Assembly (NCBI GenBank): GCA_037013685.1
Contig: CM072889.1
Span: forward strand, 9,061,976-9,125,975
DNA: 64,000 bases
Reading direction: 5' to 3'
Source of the DNA: Acridotheres tristis
Taxonomy: Eukaryota > Chordata > Aves > Passeriformes > Sturnidae
Shown one piece after another: positions 59,163 to 64,000 of this stretch. Under the pieces are notes generated by a model. That model worked only from the letters and a program-made list of their open reading frames with translations. It was not told the origin of the DNA and ran no database searches. Numbering within the stretch: the stretch's first letter is position 1; every line of letters starts with the position of its first letter. Made by a program: the position numbers and the translations under genes.

Positions 59163-62100
59163 GTGGTTTATGCACTCTGAGCTACACCCAGAAAATGAGG
59201 TCACCAGGGAGCAGTAAGGAGGTGGATGCAGACTGTGACTGCATCATTTGCTCTGTGCATGCTGCTGGCTGTCTTGTCTCACCAGGGCTCCCTGGAAGCA
59301 GCGAGAAAAAGGACAAGGAAGGAGGAGAAGGCATCGAGACTGGACTGCTTCTGTGTGATGATGTGCCACTGCCTCTGCTGCTGGCGCTGTTTGAACAGGC
59401 ACTGGGGAAAAAGAGAGACAGATGGGATGTGCTTCATGGAGAGGTGCCTTCTTGTGCCCTCCTGGTGTCTGCAGTTAAAGAATGAGGGATCCCTCACATA
59501 TAGGCTGCTGTGTCCCATGAACATGTGGCAGTAATGGTCTGTCATGCCTCCAACCAGCCACCCTCTCCTATGCCAAGGCTGCAAGAAAATGGGGAATATG
59601 AAGAGCTGCACAAGGTCCTTGGCCATTCCCTTTCCTGCCCATTCACCTGCCTCACCTTAGTGTGACCTGTGCCCTCCCTGCCCCTCCCAGCTGGTCATGG
59701 CAGGTCAGTGCCACCACCTTTGTGCACGGTCACCTACACACCCTCTGCCCTGAAGGAATTATCTGTACACTTGTTCCCTCTGCATCCTGATGTCTGGGAA
59801 AGACCTGAAGCACATCTGGGGCACCTGAATCACATCTGGCTCTAGCCCTAGTGAGGCTCCAGTGAGGGCAGCCCAGGATGATGCAATCCCAACCAGCTGG
59901 TGAGGCCATGCTGCTATGTTGGGATGAAAGGCCCCCACATGACCTTGGAAATGACCAAGGTGTGTTCTGCTTTCCTCTGATGAGAAGAGTTGTTAGTTAG
60001 CTTTAAAACCATACCTCAGCTAGACAAATTCTATAAATCTTCAAAGCCAAAATGTACAGTCATCTGCATAGTCTGCAGTGCTTGCATATGCTTCTGAAGG
60101 AAGCAAATGTAAGTGTGGCTGATGCTAATACTTGAACTGTGAATGCTATCAACTTGAATTGCAAAACAGGAATTGAAGTGAAATTCCAGCTGCTTTGGAA
60201 TTCCTCTGTTGAATTTTGAAATAATTTTCAGTTTTGAAGTGGGTTTTATTGCTTCTAACCCTATAGGAAAGATTAATAAAGACAGAGAAGCTAGCAGCAG
60301 AAATGCCAAGACAGCATTACACACTAAGATCTGCTCCAACCAAAATGCAGACACATAAAAATTCAAAACTCTCCACAGATATGACCATTTCATGATCAGC
60401 TGAATGTGCAAGAAGAGTTGATCCACAGGGTTCTCCCGTGTTGAGGAACTGCACTCCCTTCCTAGTCACTGTTGAGTTCTCCTCCTCCTCTCACCAGTGA
60501 TGGCCCAGCCACAGAATGGTTAAATAACTGGAGATCTGTGCCCAACAATGTGCTTTCAGCTTGTTTCAAAGAGTGCAAATCCTGGACAGTCAGTACCCTC
60601 ACACTGGCTAGGAAAGCCCTGCTCAAAGCATTTATCTTAGGGAGGGTGTGGACACAGGCACATTCACAACAAGAAATGCAACATCCTCAACTCTGCACTG
60701 AAGCTACAGTGCTCAGCCTATTAGAGAAAAACAAAGCAGACTTTCTCTGTGGCTGCCTTCAGTTGAAATGTGGTGCTTGGGAACCATGCAGATTATTCTT
60801 TTTATTAGAGGTCTCAAATCCACTTCTGTTTTAGTAGGCAATGTTTTGCTCCCTGGCTCTCCCATTTAGGCTCCTGCCTGATGCTATTTTAGGAACAACA
60901 GCATGTGGGTATCAACAGGCCTGTTGGTGCTTACAGGTAGTGATGGGAGGAGCAGGAAAGCTGAAGGAAGACGGACAAATTAAAAAAGAACTGTGGGGAC
61001 CATGCAGAGAAAGGACTGGGTGCTACAGCTCTATGGGGAGGTCACAGAGGAGCAGCTTCATCCCCAGCAGAACACATACAGCACAACCTGCAGAAGGCTG
61101 ATAGCAGATCCCTGGTCCCAGCATGAGGAAGGCATAGCTCCTCCAGGAAGGGCTTCTCAAAATTAGACCCAGTTTTTATTAGGGGTGGAGTAGACCCATC
61201 ACGTTCTGAATCATTGGGCCGTGGGCCGGCCATTTTATGCATTGTTATGAGGTATCTCCTTTGCTAAAGCCAAGTAGAAAAGCCAGCAATGCAACAGGAG
61301 GGAAGAGGCCATTACTGAAATCCTATGAGAACAGTGAGGAATGATGACAGACAATGCCTCACATCCCTGCTTCCACTGCAGGAGCTGCCAGTGCAACAGC
61401 GCTGTGTCCAAAGCATGGTGTAACAGGCACGGCTTGCCAGGGTAGCTGAGAGAGCTGGCACCTCTGGCTGCTACTAAAAAAATTGCAGAGAGCCCTAGAA
61501 ACCTCCTGTTTCACTAGTACACTGCAAGCAGAGGGCAAGAGCTACTCAGGACTTGTGCTAATTAAGCTGCCTACTGCTGGGAGAGGATGGGGATGTGGCT
61601 GGATGCCAAGAGTAATTATGGTAGGCGGGACCAGAGGGCTCCGCTGACTCCCAGGGAAAGTCTGCTTAACCTGGTTCTTATGCATTATTTCTTCCTTCTC
61701 CTGGGGTTGCCTGTGGAATGACACAGCCTGTGAAGCCCTTTCGGAGCCCCACGCACCTCCTGGAGACACATGGGCAGGAGCCACTGGTCCCTGCAGGAGG
61801 GCAGAGCTTTGGTGGGAGGCAGCGCTGGGCTCGCGTCCCCCTCTGCTCAGCCCCGCCGTGGGCTGTGACGGCTGGGGCTGGTGTTGCTGGCAGAGGTACA
61901 GCCTCATGTTTTTTGACCTTTTACTCTTCCAGAGATAGAAATGGGATTTGTCTGAGGCTTGGAATAACTTCCTGCGATTGTGCTGGAGAGCTTGCTAGAT
62001 AGCTGTGTCTGTCGGAGCTGGCTCAGGAATGAAGAAAGCCTCTGCTCTGTAACTAAGCTGAAGACAGATTTAAAGGAGCCCAAAGACACAGCTATGCCTT

Positions 62101-63479
62101 AGAGAAAAATAAGCTGAGAGCACTATACATTGTCCCCGGTAGGACAACTGGGCCGGGGCTGTTTCTGGGTTTGGGCATTAGCCATTACCGGCGAATCACA
62201 AACAACCCTAAAGCAAATGGTGTCTGTGTTTTGATAGTGATTCCTCAGATGGCAACTTATAAATCCTCTCTGGACCAGTGATGTATGTGTGTCTGCATGT
62301 GTGGGAAAGTAGGTAATAGTCTGAAAATTGATCCTTTGGGATGATGAGAGCAAGCAATAGTTGTGCAAGCCTCCCCCTCCTCCTCCACCATTCCTCTGCC
62401 TCTGCTGCCAGCATAGGCAGTGACACTGGGCAGGCACTGAGCCTGAGGTGACGGCTGCTCTGCGTTTTCTGCAACTTTTGATGTTCTTCTGCATCTCTTT
62501 CGTTCCATCTTAAATTGGCTTCTAGCAGTCTTTACAGATGACATTAACAGATGTTTTCAGCACAACATTGAACAGATCTGTTGAATTCCCAAAGAATTAA
62601 GAAAATGTTCTTCAAATAAAGCCTTTTCTAAGCAAGCTTTTAGTTGTTTCTTGTATTTTACTCATCAGTACTCAAAATCACTATGTACAAGATGTGTGCT
62701 AGTGTATTCCTGTGTGACTCACTCACAGCCTGGCTGCCTCTGACTCTTCTTTCTTGAAGTTTGGAATAGGAATTATCTTAGCCCTTTACTGATATTCTTT
62801 GAACAACTGAACATAGAGCACCTGGTGGGCAGGATCCTTGGCTGAAAAATGGTAATTTTTTAGTCTTCTGGCCAACAGCAGTACCAGCTGGAGATCTTCT
62901 GGCATATACCAAGGAATACTCAGGCTATATCCTGCCCAGCCCAACTATAAGCCCCCTCTCCTCCTGGACTGGGTCTCCGCAGGCACTTGCTGGAGGTGTC
63001 AGCCCTCCCTCCTTGATACTGCTTGGACAGGACAAGGAAAACTGCTCTCCCCATCTCTGCAACTGGTGGTTGGATCTGTGCTGTTCCTGAGCATGAGTGT
63101 TTCATAGTGAGGAAGAAATAGAAATTTGGGTCTTCCTGCTCACCAGAAGCAGAGCTGTCCCAAAGTCAAGTCACATTTCTGTTGCAAACAAGTCCTAACA
63201 CACAAGTTCAACATACTTAACACTTCTGTGCTAACATACCATTCACAGTTTTCAGCCTCAGGGGAATTCAGGGTGTTAGTGATATCTATCAACAAATGTG
63301 ATTTACAATGTAATTGTATAATATAGTAAGAGGGTAACACTTGAGCCTTTGAGCCTCAATGCACAGCAGGTCTCTTAGGCAGCAGAAGCAAGCAGTGCTG
63401 GACAGCACTATTTATCTGTTTGCATCATATTCTGGCTCCTACATTTCACTGACTGCTTTCTACATAGGAAGTGTCAAAC

Positions 63480-64000
63480 AAACTGGAATTTTGAATACGT
63501 TTTTATTAAAAAACTCTGCAACCCAAACAGTGATAAATTAACAAAGAAAACCCACTTAGTTTATTTGTAGGTAATCTAATAAAAGTCATTAATTTTAGAT
63601 CCTTTAAAAAAATGTTTAAATGCTTTTGTATATTTTCCCCATTCTGTTCAAATGCAGCTTGTTTCAAATCACATAAAATAATCCTCACGGGGGGAAAGCA
63701 AGCTTTTCACAGTAATACCTCTTTAACATAAAAATTGTACCATAAAGAACATGAGTAATTGTATATTAAGCTACACCAATGCCTTGATATTTATGGATGA
63801 AGATAAAGTACACCTGTTAGCAGAAATAAACACTACATTTGTCCTAAAACCTCCACTTAGTGATAAATCATTGCACATCAACTAATGAAACTGTATTTCA
63901 AGGAAATAAATGGAAAAGGGCCTGTGGCAAAAAAATTAAACTAAGAAATTACAATTTAATTCAAAGATTTATACTTTTCATTTAAGTTATTATAAAAATC
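63480..64000. other. AT-rich right edge, possibly non-coding transcript end
   Basis: The last roughly 520 bp are markedly AT-rich. A minus-strand AATAAA lies at 63502-63507, so it could be the 3' UTR of a minus-strand gene or transcript entering from the right, or simply intron. No coding frame was recognised. Confidence 0.25.

Larger units (their letters stand above)
42288..64000 (-). other. GAB3: GAB3 intron 1 (partial; extends past the window)
   Basis: No sequence matching the expected first exon (about 24 residues of the PH domain start, ending before AWRKRW) was found upstream of 42287, so this stretch is read as intron. It holds two CR1 copies, one putative LTR and simple repeats. The remaining sub-regions (42.8-55.8, 56.3-57.2 and 58.3-63.4 kb) show no recognisable exon or RNA gene. 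A divergent first exon could have been missed by eye. Confidence 0.55.

Overview
This looks like a bird nuclear genome, possibly a passerine. At least nine fragments of CR1 LINEs with the avian 3'-end signature (ATTCTATGATTCTATGA or its complement) are present, with LTR-type retroelements, CpG-poor intergenic DNA, one sharp CpG island and vertebrate split genes. The species cannot be read from the window.

Layout: positions 2-229 hold an unidentified plus-strand coding-like stretch. A CpG island (about 740-1530) covers the first coding exon (874-1003, minus strand) of a PICALM/AP180-family clathrin-assembly gene, which continues off the left edge. From 1.5 to 25 kb I see intergenic DNA: CR1 copies, a decayed retroviral pol region (about 3740-4920, minus), two nearly identical solo LTRs in opposite orientation (5506-5905 and 8068-8461, each with its own 6-bp target duplication), simple repeats, and an anonymous 260-codon open frame.

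The main gene is GAB3 on the minus strand. Nine exons (42287 down to 25487) have GT-AG borders and compatible phases and give 570 consecutive residues plus stop. They cover all of the adaptor except the first roughly 24 residues of the PH domain. The first coding exon was not found and probably lies beyond 64000, so intron 1 would exceed 21.7 kb and fill the right third of the window. That intron contains CR1 copies, a putative LTR with a CpG-rich 5' part (about 57234-58230) and otherwise unremarkable sequence.

Functionally, GAB3 is a docking protein: a PH domain for membrane phosphoinositides, two GRB2-SH3 motifs, YxxM sites for PI3K p85 and two C-terminal SHP2 tyrosine sites, all intact. 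The PICALM-like gene belongs to clathrin endocytosis. Nothing in the sequence links the two beyond proximity. I did not find a convincing new biological system. The best unusual items are the inverted solo-LTR pair, the unidentified frame at the left edge inside the PICALM-like gene, and the putative LTR in GAB3 intron 1.
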